From: Bacteroidales bacterium
Lineage (GTDB): Bacteria; Bacteroidota; Bacteroidia; Bacteroidales; UBA932
Direction: 5' to 3'
Assembly (NCBI GenBank): GCA_017615065.1
Contig: JAGAAY010000034.1
Span: forward strand, 1 to 37,708
Length of the DNA: 37,708 nucleotides
The notes beneath the pieces were generated by a model, which searched no databases, was not told where the DNA came from, and worked only from the letters and a program-made list of their open reading frames with translations. The position numbers and the translations under genes are program-made. Below, one piece after another: positions 1 through 7,760 of this stretch; position 1 is the stretch's first letter; each line of letters opens with the position of its first letter.

Positions 1-563
1 ATCTGGAATGTCTTGTCCGACGGATCGGTCTCGTCGGTGCCTTCCAGGAAGGTCTGGGGGCTGTAGAGGCCGGCCGCGACAAGGATTACGTCGCCGTCGC
101 CCGCCATGTCAAAGGCATTGGTGAGCGATGTGGCGTTGGTCCAGGACAGTCCGCTGGCCTCCGGGTCTCCATCGGCCTTAACAAAATAGGTTATGCTGCC
201 TCCGCTGCTGTCGTTCTTTCCCTGCGTTACGGGGAAATCGCTGTACTGGTCGGCCGTTACGATGGCACGGAGATAACCACTGCGGTCTTCCACCGTCCTG
301 TTTTTGGCCACCTTCACGGTGAGAACCGCATCTCCTGTTCCGCGGTCCGGGGTGACGCTGAGCCAGCTTACGCTGGGCTTGATCATCCAGGGAAGGTTGC
401 TGTGGAGGGTTACTTCGAACGAGGTTGCGTCCTTCGTGACCGTCTTGGACGTCTCCGACCAGCTCATTACAAGCTCTTCGGGAACGAAGGAAGTATCTTC
501 AAAGTCCCTGAGGCAGGAACTTGCGCAAATGGCGATGATGAGTAATATACTGAGTTTCCGCAT
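1..563 (-). CDS. BACON-domain beta-helix lipoprotein, N-terminal part (runs off the window)
   Basis: My translation from the ATG at 563 gives 187 residues with no stop before the window edge, so only the N-terminus is present. It opens with a lipoprotein signal peptide (MRKLSILLIIAICASSC, lipid Cys about residue 17). A BACON-type Ig-like module follows (residues ~30-110, with the hallmark WLSVTPDRGTG), then the start of a right-handed beta-helix region of the polymorphic-outer-membrane or 'choice-of-anchor Q' kind (YFVKADGDPEASGLSWTNA and GDVILVAAGLYSP). BACON domains are usually glycan- or mucin-binding modules of surface lipoproteins. The gene starts 8 bp after the preceding phosphodiester-glycosidase-like gene and is the last visible gene of the sigma/FecR/SusCD operon. 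A glycan-binding or polysaccharide-degrading surface role is inferred; the catalytic part, if any, lies outside the window. Confidence 0.75.
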   Translation of the reverse strand, partial: MRKLSILLIIAICASSCLRDFEDTSFVPEELVMSWSETSKTVTKDATSFEVTLHSNLPWMIKPSVSWLSVTPDRGTGDAVLTVKVAKNRTVEDRSGYLRAIVTADQYSDFPVTQGKNDSSGGSITYFVKADGDPEASGLSWTNATSLTNAFDMAGDGDVILVAAGLYSPQTFLEGTDETDPSDKTFQ

Positions 564-571
564 AATGTCCG

Positions 572-1465
572 TTAGTTTTCAATGATTGCCAGAGCATTTA
601 CAGATGATTTCTCCGTTCCTTTGGCCGACGGGGTGTTGATGACGGGGAAGAGCTTCTCGCCCAGGTCGTCCCGCTTTATCAGGGTGGTGACGTCTCCGCT
701 GTTCAGCAGTGAGGCGTTCCATGCGCCGGCAGCCTTGAGGATGGCGGCCAGATCGGCCCTGGTGATACCGTTGGAGTAGTAGAAGTATACGCCGTCAACC
801 ACGCCGAGCCACACCGTCATTCCGTCCTGGGAGACGGCGACAAAGGTCCTGGCCTCTTCTTTTGCATCGCCTTCTACAGCGAATCCGTCCCTGAGGATGC
901 GGTCACGCGTGCCGATGGCGTTGTACAGAGAAGTGCGGTATGTGGAGTACTGGGACTGGTCGGCAATGATGGCCGTGCCGTCCTTGAGGGTGGCGAAGAA
1001 ACCGCCCTTGGTGTCGGAGAATGTGGATTTTACTGCCGATCCGTTCCTGTAGACGATGCCTGCAGGGGCCTTGTCGGCCGCCTGGGCATCCCCGTTCACT
1101 GCGCCCAGCACTGTGGCCTCCACGTTAAGGTTTGCCGCGAGGGCGCTGGGAAGGTCTTCCTTCTTGTCCGTGCCGGGAACGGCCACTCCAAGGGTGGAAC
1201 TGCCCAGAACCACCTGGTACAGGTACAGCTGCACGGAGTATCCTTTCGTGTTCAGGAAACTCATTTCCAGCAGGCTTACTCCCTGGGACATGTTGGTTAC
1301 TTTATCGCTCTTTATGTGGCCGAAGTATCCGGGAGTCCCGCTTACGATCTGTCCGGCCAGTTTCGTGGAAGTCTCAAGCGAATAATCGGGCTGCTCGAAT
1401 ATGTCTCCCGTGCGGCACGATACGGCCGCAAGGGTTATAAGGCTTATGATAAATATCTTTTTCAT
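572..1465 (-). CDS. Phosphodiester-glycosidase (NAGPA/DUF2233)-like lipoprotein, degenerate motif
   Basis: 297 residues from the ATG at 1465. A longer in-frame start exists at 1570, but 1465 gives a proper lipoprotein signal (MKKIFIISLITLAAVSC) and lies 4 bp after the SusD stop. The fold signature of the NAGPA family is readable: an AVNGD strand near 122, VVDG at 222-225, GITRADLAAILKAAGA at 233-248, and a C-terminal NTPSAKGTEKSSVNALAII. In the second family member in this window (14145-15329) the corresponding positions read NLDGGGST and HPRTA; here they read LLNSGDVT (residues 253-260) and EARTF (204-208). The aspartate and glycine cluster of the conserved site is therefore lost, although one Arg is kept. 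It is probably a surface binding protein or an enzyme with altered chemistry. Family assignment is from memory and fairly secure; inactivity is inference. Confidence 0.68.
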   Translation of the reverse strand: MKKIFIISLITLAAVSCRTGDIFEQPDYSLETSTKLAGQIVSGTPGYFGHIKSDKVTNMSQGVSLLEMSFLNTKGYSVQLYLYQVVLGSSTLGVAVPGTDKKEDLPSALAANLNVEATVLGAVNGDAQAADKAPAGIVYRNGSAVKSTFSDTKGGFFATLKDGTAIIADQSQYSTYRTSLYNAIGTRDRILRDGFAVEGDAKEEARTFVAVSQDGMTVWLGVVDGVYFYYSNGITRADLAAILKAAGAWNASLLNSGDVTTLIKRDDLGEKLFPVINTPSAKGTEKSSVNALAIIEN

Positions 1466-1469
1466 ACCA

Positions 1470-2744
1470 TCAATAATTCGGGTTCTGGGGCTTGAGGAGG
1501 GAATTGTTCTGCATTTCGCTTTCCGGGATGGGAAGCAGCTGCTGGTACGGCTGGATGCCCAGTTCATCAACTGCGCGGCCGGTGCGGACCAGGTCGGTGA
1601 AACGCATGTTCTCGGCTACGAATTCCTTGCGGCGTTCAAGCATCACGGCATCCTGGAAGGCCCTTTCGGTCATCGGATACACTTCCGGCAGGCCGCGCTT
1701 TACCCGGAGCTCGTTAAGGCGTCCAAGCCCGCCGTCCACTCCTTTGGCTTCTGCGCTGATGAGATACATCTCGGCGAGGCGGGAGACTATGAACGGGTCG
1801 GTGCCGGTCTGTCCGCTGGGATACTTGTTGATGAAATTGAGCCCGTCCAGGGTAGTGACCGTTATGTCCTTGCGCTTGTCGCCGTCATCGAACAGTGTCA
1901 TGACGTCGGGTGCGGGCATGTAGGAGTAGTTACCCTTGTTGGGATGATTGTAGGAGTAGAAGAGGTTGCTCAGGCCGATGACGGAGCCGTCAAGCGTGGC
2001 GCATTTGAAGGCGAAGATGGTCTCCTTGTCGCCGCCGCCGCGGAAGATGACGTCGAAATCGTCAAGTGCGTAGCGGGGGAGTGCGATAAGCTCATCGGCA
2101 ATTGCCGCGGCTTCGTCTTTGCGGCCCATATACAGCAGGGCGCGGGCCTTGAGTGCCTTGGCAGCATCCTGGGATACGTAATACACGTCGCCGCTGTCTC
2201 CGAGTAGGCCGATTGCCTTGTCCAGATCCTTGATGATCTGATCCCAGACATCGGCGGCCGGGGTGCGGGGAACGTCGTCAACTGTGTTGCGGGTGAGCAG
2301 AGGAACATCGCCCCAGCGGGTTACCAGCTGGATGTAGATGTAGGCCCGGAAGTAGCAGGCTTCTCCCAACACCTGGTTGCGGAGGTCGCCTTCCGGAAGA
2401 CGTTCTGCTACGCTGTATACGTTGTTAACCTGATAGAGCGCCCTGTAGGCTCCCTGCCAGGCGTCCTCTACAATCTCGCTCTGGGCGTTGAGGATGCTGT
2501 TGATGAGCGCCATGGTGCTGGTGCTGTTCTTCTGGGTGAGGTTTCCGCCCAGCATGTCCTCGATTATGTAAGAGGTGCGTCCGGGCAGTTCCTGTACTTC
2601 CCAGTACATTCCAACGCGGAGCTGGGGAACGTCATCGCCCGTTATGGCCTCCGGAGCCACTGCCGAATGAGGATAGAGGTCCAGCATGTTTGCGCAGGAT
2701 GCTGCCAGCGCAGCGGACAGGAGAATAAGTATAGTCTTTTTCAT
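1470..2744 (-). CDS. SusD/RagB-family nutrient-binding outer membrane lipoprotein
   Basis: 424 residues, start at 2744, with a lipoprotein signal (MKKTILILLSAALAASC, lipid Cys 17). The SusD fold is shown by the alpha-helical TPR-like pattern, including YRALYQVNNVY, GEACYFRAYIYIQLVTRWGDVPL (around 130-155), ALKARALLYMGR, and the C-terminal FVAENMRFTDLVRTGRA followed by QPYQQLLPIPESEM. SusD proteins form a lid over the paired SusC channel and bind the imported glycan or peptide at the cell surface. The gene follows its SusC partner with its ribosome site on the SusC stop codon (see 2753-2759). At 424 residues it is shorter than most SusD proteins (about 500-600). The ligand cannot be predicted. 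Confidence 0.93.
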   Translation of the reverse strand: MKKTILILLSAALAASCANMLDLYPHSAVAPEAITGDDVPQLRVGMYWEVQELPGRTSYIIEDMLGGNLTQKNSTSTMALINSILNAQSEIVEDAWQGAYRALYQVNNVYSVAERLPEGDLRNQVLGEACYFRAYIYIQLVTRWGDVPLLTRNTVDDVPRTPAADVWDQIIKDLDKAIGLLGDSGDVYYVSQDAAKALKARALLYMGRKDEAAAIADELIALPRYALDDFDVIFRGGGDKETIFAFKCATLDGSVIGLSNLFYSYNHPNKGNYSYMPAPDVMTLFDDGDKRKDITVTTLDGLNFINKYPSGQTGTDPFIVSRLAEMYLISAEAKGVDGGLGRLNELRVKRGLPEVYPMTERAFQDAVMLERRKEFVAENMRFTDLVRTGRAVDELGIQPYQQLLPIPESEMQNNSLLKPQNPNY

Positions 2745-2752
2745 CGTTCAGT

Positions 2753-2759
2753 CCTCCTA
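2753..2759 (-). promoter_or_regulatory. Strong Shine-Dalgarno overlapping the SusC stop codon
   Basis: On the minus strand TAGGAGG lies 8 nt before the SusD ATG at 2744; its TAG is the stop codon of the upstream SusC gene. Strong Shine-Dalgarno sequences are uncommon in Bacteroidetes, so this one fixes the SusD start and suggests coupled translation of the pair. Confidence 0.7.
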
Positions 2760-5700
2760 AAATGTAAGGGTTGCACCCAGTTTGTAAACAGTGGAACGCG
2801 GAACGCCGTAGTTATCCACGCCGATGAGGGCCGGATCCACGCTCACGGAAATGCTGGGGTCCCATCCCGGATAGCGGGAGATGAGCGCCAGGTTCTCTCC
2901 CTGGAGATAGACCTTCAGGCTCTTGATCTTCAGTTTCTCGGTAAGGGACGAAGGAAGCCTGTAGCCCAAGTTCAGCGAAGCGAAGCGGATATTGGATCCA
3001 TCCTTCAGATAGTAGGTCGACGCCTTGCTGTTCTGGCCGTGCAGGGAGTAAATCGGACGGGGGTAGCTGTTGGTGCTGCCGGGGGCCGTCCAGTAGTGTT
3101 TGGCCCATTCGTCAAGCAGGGCCTGGTAGTTGCCCAGACGTGTGGGGCCGCCCATCCACTGCGCATACACCTCGTTCCCGAGGGAATAGGTGAAGAATAC
3201 GCCAAGTTCGACTCCCTTATACTTGAATGTATTGTTCCAGCCGCCGGAGAGCACCGGGTTGGGGGAGCCCACGATCACGCGGTCTTTGTCGTTAATGACT
3301 CCGTTTCCGTCGAAATCGTGATATTTGATGTCACCTGCGCGGACGCCGAGTTCATACTGGGGGCCGGGAACCTCACCGTCGTACTGGTAGATGCCGTCGA
3401 ACTGATAGAGGTAGAAGGCGCCCACTTCCTGACCCACCTGAAGCGCATGGAAATCGTTCAGGGAGATGATGTCCTCGTTGAGCAGGGATGTGAGTTTATT
3501 CTTGTTGTGGGTGATGTTCAGCGAACTGTCCCATTTCACGGGGCCGATGTCCATATGGCCGTCCAGGGTGAGCTCGAAGCCGTAGTTGCGCATTGAGCCG
3601 ATGTTGCTGGTGAGGGATGTGAATCCCGTCGTAGAGGCCGTGGGCTTCGAATACAGCAGGTTGTAAGTGTTCTTCAGGTAAGCGTCGAAGATGATTCCGA
3701 ACTTGCCTTTGAGGAAGGTGAGGTCGAAGCCGATGTCGTACTGGTCGGCCGTCTCCCATGTGAGGTTCTCGTTTCCGTTGGTGGAGGCGTAAATGCCGCT
3801 CACGCCGTCGTAATTGGCGCCGGAGCTTATGCTGGCGCGCCATCCATAATTGCCGATGCCGTCCTGGTTACCGGTCTTGCCGTAGCTGGCTCGGATCTTG
3901 AGGTCGGTGCCGGACCATTTCCAGAACTCCTCCTTGGAGGTGTTCCAGCCTGCCGATACGCTGGGGAAGAAGCCCCATCGATGTGCGGGGGCAAAGCGCG
4001 AGGAGCCATCGGCACGTATTGTCGCCGTAAGGACATAAAGGTCTTTCCAGGAAAGGCCGCCACGGGCGAACCATGACTCGATTGCGTATTCGCCGATGCC
4101 GCCGCTCACGCCGGAAAGCACCGCGGCGCTGCCCACCGTGTCGAAGGAGGTGGAAGGATAGTTCTGGGCGTCGATGCTGTTGTTGCGGTTGGTGTTTTTC
4201 TGGAAGGAATGACCGGCCATGACGTTGAGGTCGAAGTCTTCGATCTTGCGCTGGTAGTTCGCGAAGGTCTCCAGCAGGTGCGAGATGAAGAAGCGGTTTT
4301 TCTCGATGATTCGGCCGTTGTCCTCGCAGTACGGGTGGTTGGCGTTATAATAAATATAATCCAGGGTATAGCTTGCGTCCGTGCTGTAGGAGACTTTTAC
4401 GTTAAGGCCTTCCAGCGGGTGGATATCGGCAAACAGGCTTCCCAGGAAACGGTAGTTGTTCACATAGGAAGTGGACTCGGTCATGAGCTGCACCGGGTTG
4501 TGCCTGGAGAGTTCCGAGGTGCCTCCCAGATAGTAGCTGCCGTCCGGTTTGTAGGGGCGGTCGAAGGGGCGCTGCTCAACGGCACGGGCCAGGGCGGTGG
4601 AACCAAGGCTGGCACCGGGGACGCGGTTTGTGGTGATATAGTTTCCGCTAAGGTTGGAGCCCACGGTGAGCCAGCTGTTCATATCGCTGCTTATGTTCAC
4701 CTTGAGGTTGCCCTTCTGGATGTCGTTGGTTTTGATTACGCCTTCTTCGGTGCGGTATGATCCGCCGATGTAGTATTTGGTCTTTGAATTGCCGCCGGAG
4801 AAGGATGCGTCGATGTTGTGGAAAATGCCGGGACGGGTGATCAGGCCCAGCCAGTCGGTGTCCGGGAGTCCCTGGTAGGGATTCATGATGTGCTGGACAT
4901 AGCCGGCATCGGTGGGAGCGTATCCCATCTGGGCGTTATAGTTGTCCACACCGGCGTTGTATACGTTCACCCATGTGTCGGAATCCGTGTACTTTACGCG
5001 GTTCTTGAAGGGGAAGGTGTTAACGCCGCCGTTGTAGGATACCTTGGTTTCCGCCTTGCCGTCGCGTCCGCTCTTGGTGGTGATGAGGATTACACCGTTG
5101 GTTGCACGGGAGCCGTAGATGGCGGCCGATGCGGCATCCTTCAGGATTTCGATGGACTCGATGTCGGAAAGGTTGAGCACCGACAGGGAACTCAGGTCTT
5201 CACCGTAGCTGTAAAGGGATCCTGCGCTGTTGTTCAGCGGAATTCCGTCCAGGACGTACAGGGGTTCGTTACTGGCATTCAGGGATGCCGATCCGCGTAT
5301 GCTCACGCGCTCCGCCGTGCCAAGGTTACCCGACTGGGTGGACACAGTCATACCTGCTACGCGGCCGTCCAGCAGTTCGGAAGGGCTCAGGGCGCTGCGG
5401 ATGTTGTCTTCACCGGGTTTGAACTTGGTGATGGCGTTGGTGATGAGGTCGCGGCGCTGGGAGCCGTAACCAACCACTACAACCTCGTCCAGGAATGCGC
5501 TCTCATCTTCAAGGATAATGGTGATTTCCGTGAGGTCCGGGGAACAGGTGACGGTTTTGGTCTGATAGCCCAATAATGACACTACAAGGTTGTAGGAAGA
5601 GGTTTTGCCTTTGATTACAAAGGCGCCGTCCAGATCCGTCATCGCATAGGTCTGGGTGCCTTCCAGCTGGACTACCGCGCCGATGAGAGGTTCTCCCGCG

Positions 5701-6062
5701 GAGTCTTTTACAATGCCTTTCAGGTTCTTTGGCGCAGGCTGCGAACCGGTTGTGGTTTCCGGAGCTTTTTCCAGATAGATTCTCCGGCCGTCCGACTGGG
5801 CCCTGAGGTGCTGGGAGGCAAGGACGCGGTTCAGGTAGGGCAGGACGTCCTCGCCGCTGGCCTTTGACCGCACCACTGCGCTCAAGTCCACATCGGAATT
5901 GTCGTAGGCGAACGAGAGGCCGGACTGCCGTTCAACTTCCTGCAGAAGCTGACGCACGGTCATGGTCTCATCGCCTATGGATATCTGCCGCGACTGCCCG
6001 TGGGCGGTAATGCCGGCGAGCACCGTTGCGGAGATAATCAACAACAAGAGTTTTTTGAACAT
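2757..6062 (-). CDS. SusC/RagA TonB-dependent transporter with N-terminal STN signalling domain
   Basis: 1101 residues. Signal peptide 1-22 (MFKKLLLLIISATVLAG), then an STN domain at ~28-97 (MTVRQLLQEVERQSGLSFAY), a carboxypeptidase-D-like regulatory domain at ~114-186 (GIVKDSAGEPLIGAVVQLEG), the SusC-type plug from ~192 (DEVVVVGYGSQRR) with RISIRGSASLN-like strands, and a beta-barrel ending in aromatic F. It imports large oligomers across the outer membrane using TonB energy. The STN domain is the part that contacts a FecR anti-sigma factor, and such a gene lies 3 bp upstream (6066-6923), with an ECF sigma factor before it. The transporter is therefore likely to report its substrate to the sigma factor, which in turn activates this operon. 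The SusD partner follows directly. Substrate unknown. Confidence 0.95.
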   Translation of the reverse strand: MFKKLLLLIISATVLAGITAHGQSRQISIGDETMTVRQLLQEVERQSGLSFAYDNSDVDLSAVVRSKASGEDVLPYLNRVLASQHLRAQSDGRRIYLEKAPETTTGSQPAPKNLKGIVKDSAGEPLIGAVVQLEGTQTYAMTDLDGAFVIKGKTSSYNLVVSLLGYQTKTVTCSPDLTEITIILEDESAFLDEVVVVGYGSQRRDLITNAITKFKPGEDNIRSALSPSELLDGRVAGMTVSTQSGNLGTAERVSIRGSASLNASNEPLYVLDGIPLNNSAGSLYSYGEDLSSLSVLNLSDIESIEILKDAASAAIYGSRATNGVILITTKSGRDGKAETKVSYNGGVNTFPFKNRVKYTDSDTWVNVYNAGVDNYNAQMGYAPTDAGYVQHIMNPYQGLPDTDWLGLITRPGIFHNIDASFSGGNSKTKYYIGGSYRTEEGVIKTNDIQKGNLKVNISSDMNSWLTVGSNLSGNYITTNRVPGASLGSTALARAVEQRPFDRPYKPDGSYYLGGTSELSRHNPVQLMTESTSYVNNYRFLGSLFADIHPLEGLNVKVSYSTDASYTLDYIYYNANHPYCEDNGRIIEKNRFFISHLLETFANYQRKIEDFDLNVMAGHSFQKNTNRNNSIDAQNYPSTSFDTVGSAAVLSGVSGGIGEYAIESWFARGGLSWKDLYVLTATIRADGSSRFAPAHRWGFFPSVSAGWNTSKEEFWKWSGTDLKIRASYGKTGNQDGIGNYGWRASISSGANYDGVSGIYASTNGNENLTWETADQYDIGFDLTFLKGKFGIIFDAYLKNTYNLLYSKPTASTTGFTSLTSNIGSMRNYGFELTLDGHMDIGPVKWDSSLNITHNKNKLTSLLNEDIISLNDFHALQVGQEVGAFYLYQFDGIYQYDGEVPGPQYELGVRAGDIKYHDFDGNGVINDKDRVIVGSPNPVLSGGWNNTFKYKGVELGVFFTYSLGNEVYAQWMGGPTRLGNYQALLDEWAKHYWTAPGSTNSYPRPIYSLHGQNSKASTYYLKDGSNIRFASLNLGYRLPSSLTEKLKIKSLKVYLQGENLALISRYPGWDPSISVSVDPALIGVDNYGVPRSTVYKLGATLTF

Positions 6063-6065
6063 AGG

Positions 6066-6923
6066 TTATCGTTTTGTTATCATGATATTCTGTTCATCGA
6101 GAGTCTTGAATCGGCAGCCGGTGATCCGGGTTATGATGCGCTGAGTCTCTTCAAGGCTTTCGTTCACTATTTTGAAGGAGAGGCGGCTTGACAGGGGAAC
6201 GTCCGGGGCCACCCTAATGTTTACATTGAACCAGTGCTCCATGCCGGCGATGATGTCGGAAAGGGCGGCGTTGTCGAACGACAGCTCCTCCTGCGTCCAG
6301 GATGAGTCGTAGGTGATATCGGCATTCTCCTTCTGCAGGATGCCGTTTTCGATGCCGGCTTTTTCTCCCGGGGAAAGGGTTATTGTGTTGTCCCCGGCAT
6401 TGATTTCCACGCGGCCGCTCACGAGGGAGACTTCCTCACGCTCGAAGTGGCTGCTGCTGCGCACGTTGAAGCGGGTGCCCAACACTTTTATGGACATGGC
6501 TCCGGTATTTACGGTGAAGGCCTGGCCGTCGTCCTTTTTGGCAACATCGAAAAAGCCTTCCCCTTCAAGCTTTACGTTGCGGGGGTTGGACTGATGGAAA
6601 CTGAGTGCCGATGAGGAGTTGAGCCACACGTGCGAACCGTCCGGAAGGATGAATTCTCCTTTGGAGGAAGGGGAGGTTACGTAGGTGATTATTTCTTCCG
6701 TGCGCGCGTGCTTATTTGTAATAAGGTATTCTCCGGCCATTGCGAGAAGGAGGATCGACGCGGCGATGGCACCGAAAAGCCATGGCCGTCTGGCCTGCCT
6801 GCGGCGGATGCCCATTGCACGGTGTAATTCCTGCAGATCGCCCTCGTAGGCCTCTGATTCGGCGCCTTGGGTTTCGCTCCAGATCCGCAGAAGGGTGTCT
6901 TCTTTTGTGCTAATTGTACTCAT
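6066..6923 (-). CDS. FecR-family anti-sigma factor
   Basis: 285 residues. An N-terminal cytoplasmic segment (1-46) holds the expected anti-sigma region. One membrane helix lies at ~48-69 (LFGAIAASILLLAMAGEYLI), followed by the periplasmic FecR domain at ~78-175 (GEFILPDGSHVWLNSSSAL, VEGEGFFDV-like KLEGEGFFDVAKKD, ALGTRFNV-like VLGTRFNVRS). A C-terminal DUF4974 module (~205-284: FDNAALSDIIAGMEHWFNVNI) resembles an STN domain. The protein spans the inner membrane, holds the neighbouring ECF sigma factor inactive, and releases it when the STN domain of the loaded SusC binds from the periplasm. The sigma gene lies 39 bp upstream and SusC 3 bp downstream, the standard order for this circuit. Confidence 0.95.
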   Translation of the reverse strand: MSTISTKEDTLLRIWSETQGAESEAYEGDLQELHRAMGIRRRQARRPWLFGAIAASILLLAMAGEYLITNKHARTEEIITYVTSPSSKGEFILPDGSHVWLNSSSALSFHQSNPRNVKLEGEGFFDVAKKDDGQAFTVNTGAMSIKVLGTRFNVRSSSHFEREEVSLVSGRVEINAGDNTITLSPGEKAGIENGILQKENADITYDSSWTQEELSFDNAALSDIIAGMEHWFNVNIRVAPDVPLSSRLSFKIVNESLEETQRIITRITGCRFKTLDEQNIMITKR

Positions 6924-6962
6924 ACGGATATAAAGACACAGGGAAAAAAGAAAACCCCCAGT

Positions 6963-7520
6963 CTAACTGAGAGTTTTTTTGATATCTTTCAAGGCTCTTG
7001 ACAGATGGTTCTCCACTGTTTTTGGAGAAATGCCCAATGTTTCCGCGATTTCCTGATACGACAGCTGGTTGATGCGGCTGAGCTCGAACACTCGCCGTTG
7101 CTGCGGCGGCAAGAATTGTACGGCCTGGGCTACGCGTTTCTGCAGGTCCCTGGCCTCGGTGGAGAGCTCGGCGTCATCGGCAGAGAAGACTCTGATGTTG
7201 TCCTGCAAATCCACAAACGGCATAGTGTAGCGGGAGAGGAAGTTCAGGGCCTCGTTCCTGGTCATCCGGAACAGGTATGCATCGAAGTCCCGCACCGTGG
7301 CGGCAATCTGCTCGCGCTTCTTCCACACCTTGAGGAAGATATTCTGGGCGATGTCGTTAATTATCTGGTAATTGGCCACTCCGCCGCCCACAATGGCCCC
7401 CACAACCTTGTCTACCTTGGGCCTGAACATAAGATACAGCCGGTCAAACGCCTCCACCGAGCCCTTTCCCAGGGCCTGCACCAATGCGGCGATGTCGGCG
7501 TGTTGTAACTTGTGGTTCAT
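6963..7520 (-). CDS. ECF-type RNA polymerase sigma-70 factor (Bacteroidetes SusCD-linked group)
   Basis: 185 residues. Region 2 is at ~20-90 (FDRLYLMFRPKVDKVV, DIAQNIFLKVWKKRE, FDAYLFRMTRNEALNFL). Region 4 with its helix-turn-helix is at ~130-184 (LPPQQRRVFELSRINQLSYQEIAETLGISPKTVENHLSRAL, read in parts). There is no region 3, as expected for ECF factors. It is the first gene of the FecR/SusC/SusD operon and is expected to recognise that operon's promoter once freed from FecR. The start at 7520 is the only reasonable ATG. It sits only 6 nt after a good -7 box, implying an mRNA with almost no leader (see 7527-7558). Confidence 0.93.
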   Translation of the reverse strand: MNHKLQHADIAALVQALGKGSVEAFDRLYLMFRPKVDKVVGAIVGGGVANYQIINDIAQNIFLKVWKKREQIAATVRDFDAYLFRMTRNEALNFLSRYTMPFVDLQDNIRVFSADDAELSTEARDLQKRVAQAVQFLPPQQRRVFELSRINQLSYQEIAETLGISPKTVENHLSRALKDIKKTLS

Positions 7521-7526
7521 TCAGGG

Positions 7527-7558
7527 CAAAGTTACAAAACCGCGCCCTTTTCTCCAAA
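7527..7558 (-). promoter_or_regulatory. Bacteroidetes housekeeping-type promoter of the sigma/FecR/SusCD operon
   Basis: Read on the minus strand: TTTG at 7558-7555, 20-nt spacer, TAACTTTG at 7534-7527. This fits the Bacteroidetes consensus TTTG-N19/20-TAnnTTTG. The ATG at 7520 lies 6 nt downstream of the -7 box, so the start of transcription should fall within a few bases of the start codon. Confidence 0.6.
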
Positions 7559-7596
7559 TCTTACATCGTGCCCGGCCTGTGTTCTTTGCCTGGGCG

Positions 7597-7675
7597 TCAT
7601 TTTTGGGCCTTATTTGACGCCGAGTTTGTGTTTTGCCCGGTTCGGGATCATTTTTGGGCCGATTTTGACGCCGAG
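7597..7675. repeat. Pair of 28-bp direct repeats in the intergenic region
   Basis: Two copies at 7597-7624 and 7648-7675, 51 bp apart start to start, agree at 25 of 28 positions. Each reads TCATTTTTGGGCC, three variable bases, then TTGACGCCGAG-like sequence. They lie between the sigma operon promoter and the terminator of the large central operon. A 13-mer of the second copy (TTTGGGCCGATTT) recurs at 32418-32430. No coding sequence is seen here. Confidence 0.6.
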
Positions 7676-7695
7676 ATGCGACGGGGCGGTAACAA

Positions 7696-7725
7696 AATCA
7701 CCCTGCCGGTGAGGGCAGGGTGATT
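7696..7725 (-). terminator. Intrinsic terminator of the central ten-gene operon
   Basis: A perfect 12-bp stem (7696-7707 with 7714-7725, AATCACCCTGCC and its complement) encloses a 6-nt loop. On the minus strand the stem is followed by TTG and a modest T-rich stretch. It lies 36 bp beyond the stop codon of the last GLUG gene. Confidence 0.7.
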
Positions 7726-7732
7726 GAGTGAT

Positions 7733-7760
7733 GTCATCTCGAGCGCAGTCGAGAGATCTG
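7733..7760. repeat. Short palindromic intergenic repeat (CTCTCGACTGCGCTCGAGA type)
   Basis: On the minus strand, directly after the GLUG stop codon, stands GATCTCTCGACTGCGCTCGA followed by GATGA. A perfect 6-bp stem TCTCGA/TCGAGA (7737-7742 and 7749-7754) encloses CTGCGC. I recall very similar sequences as dispersed intergenic repeats in several bacterial phyla. Only one copy is in this window, so its repeat status is inferred. Confidence 0.4.
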
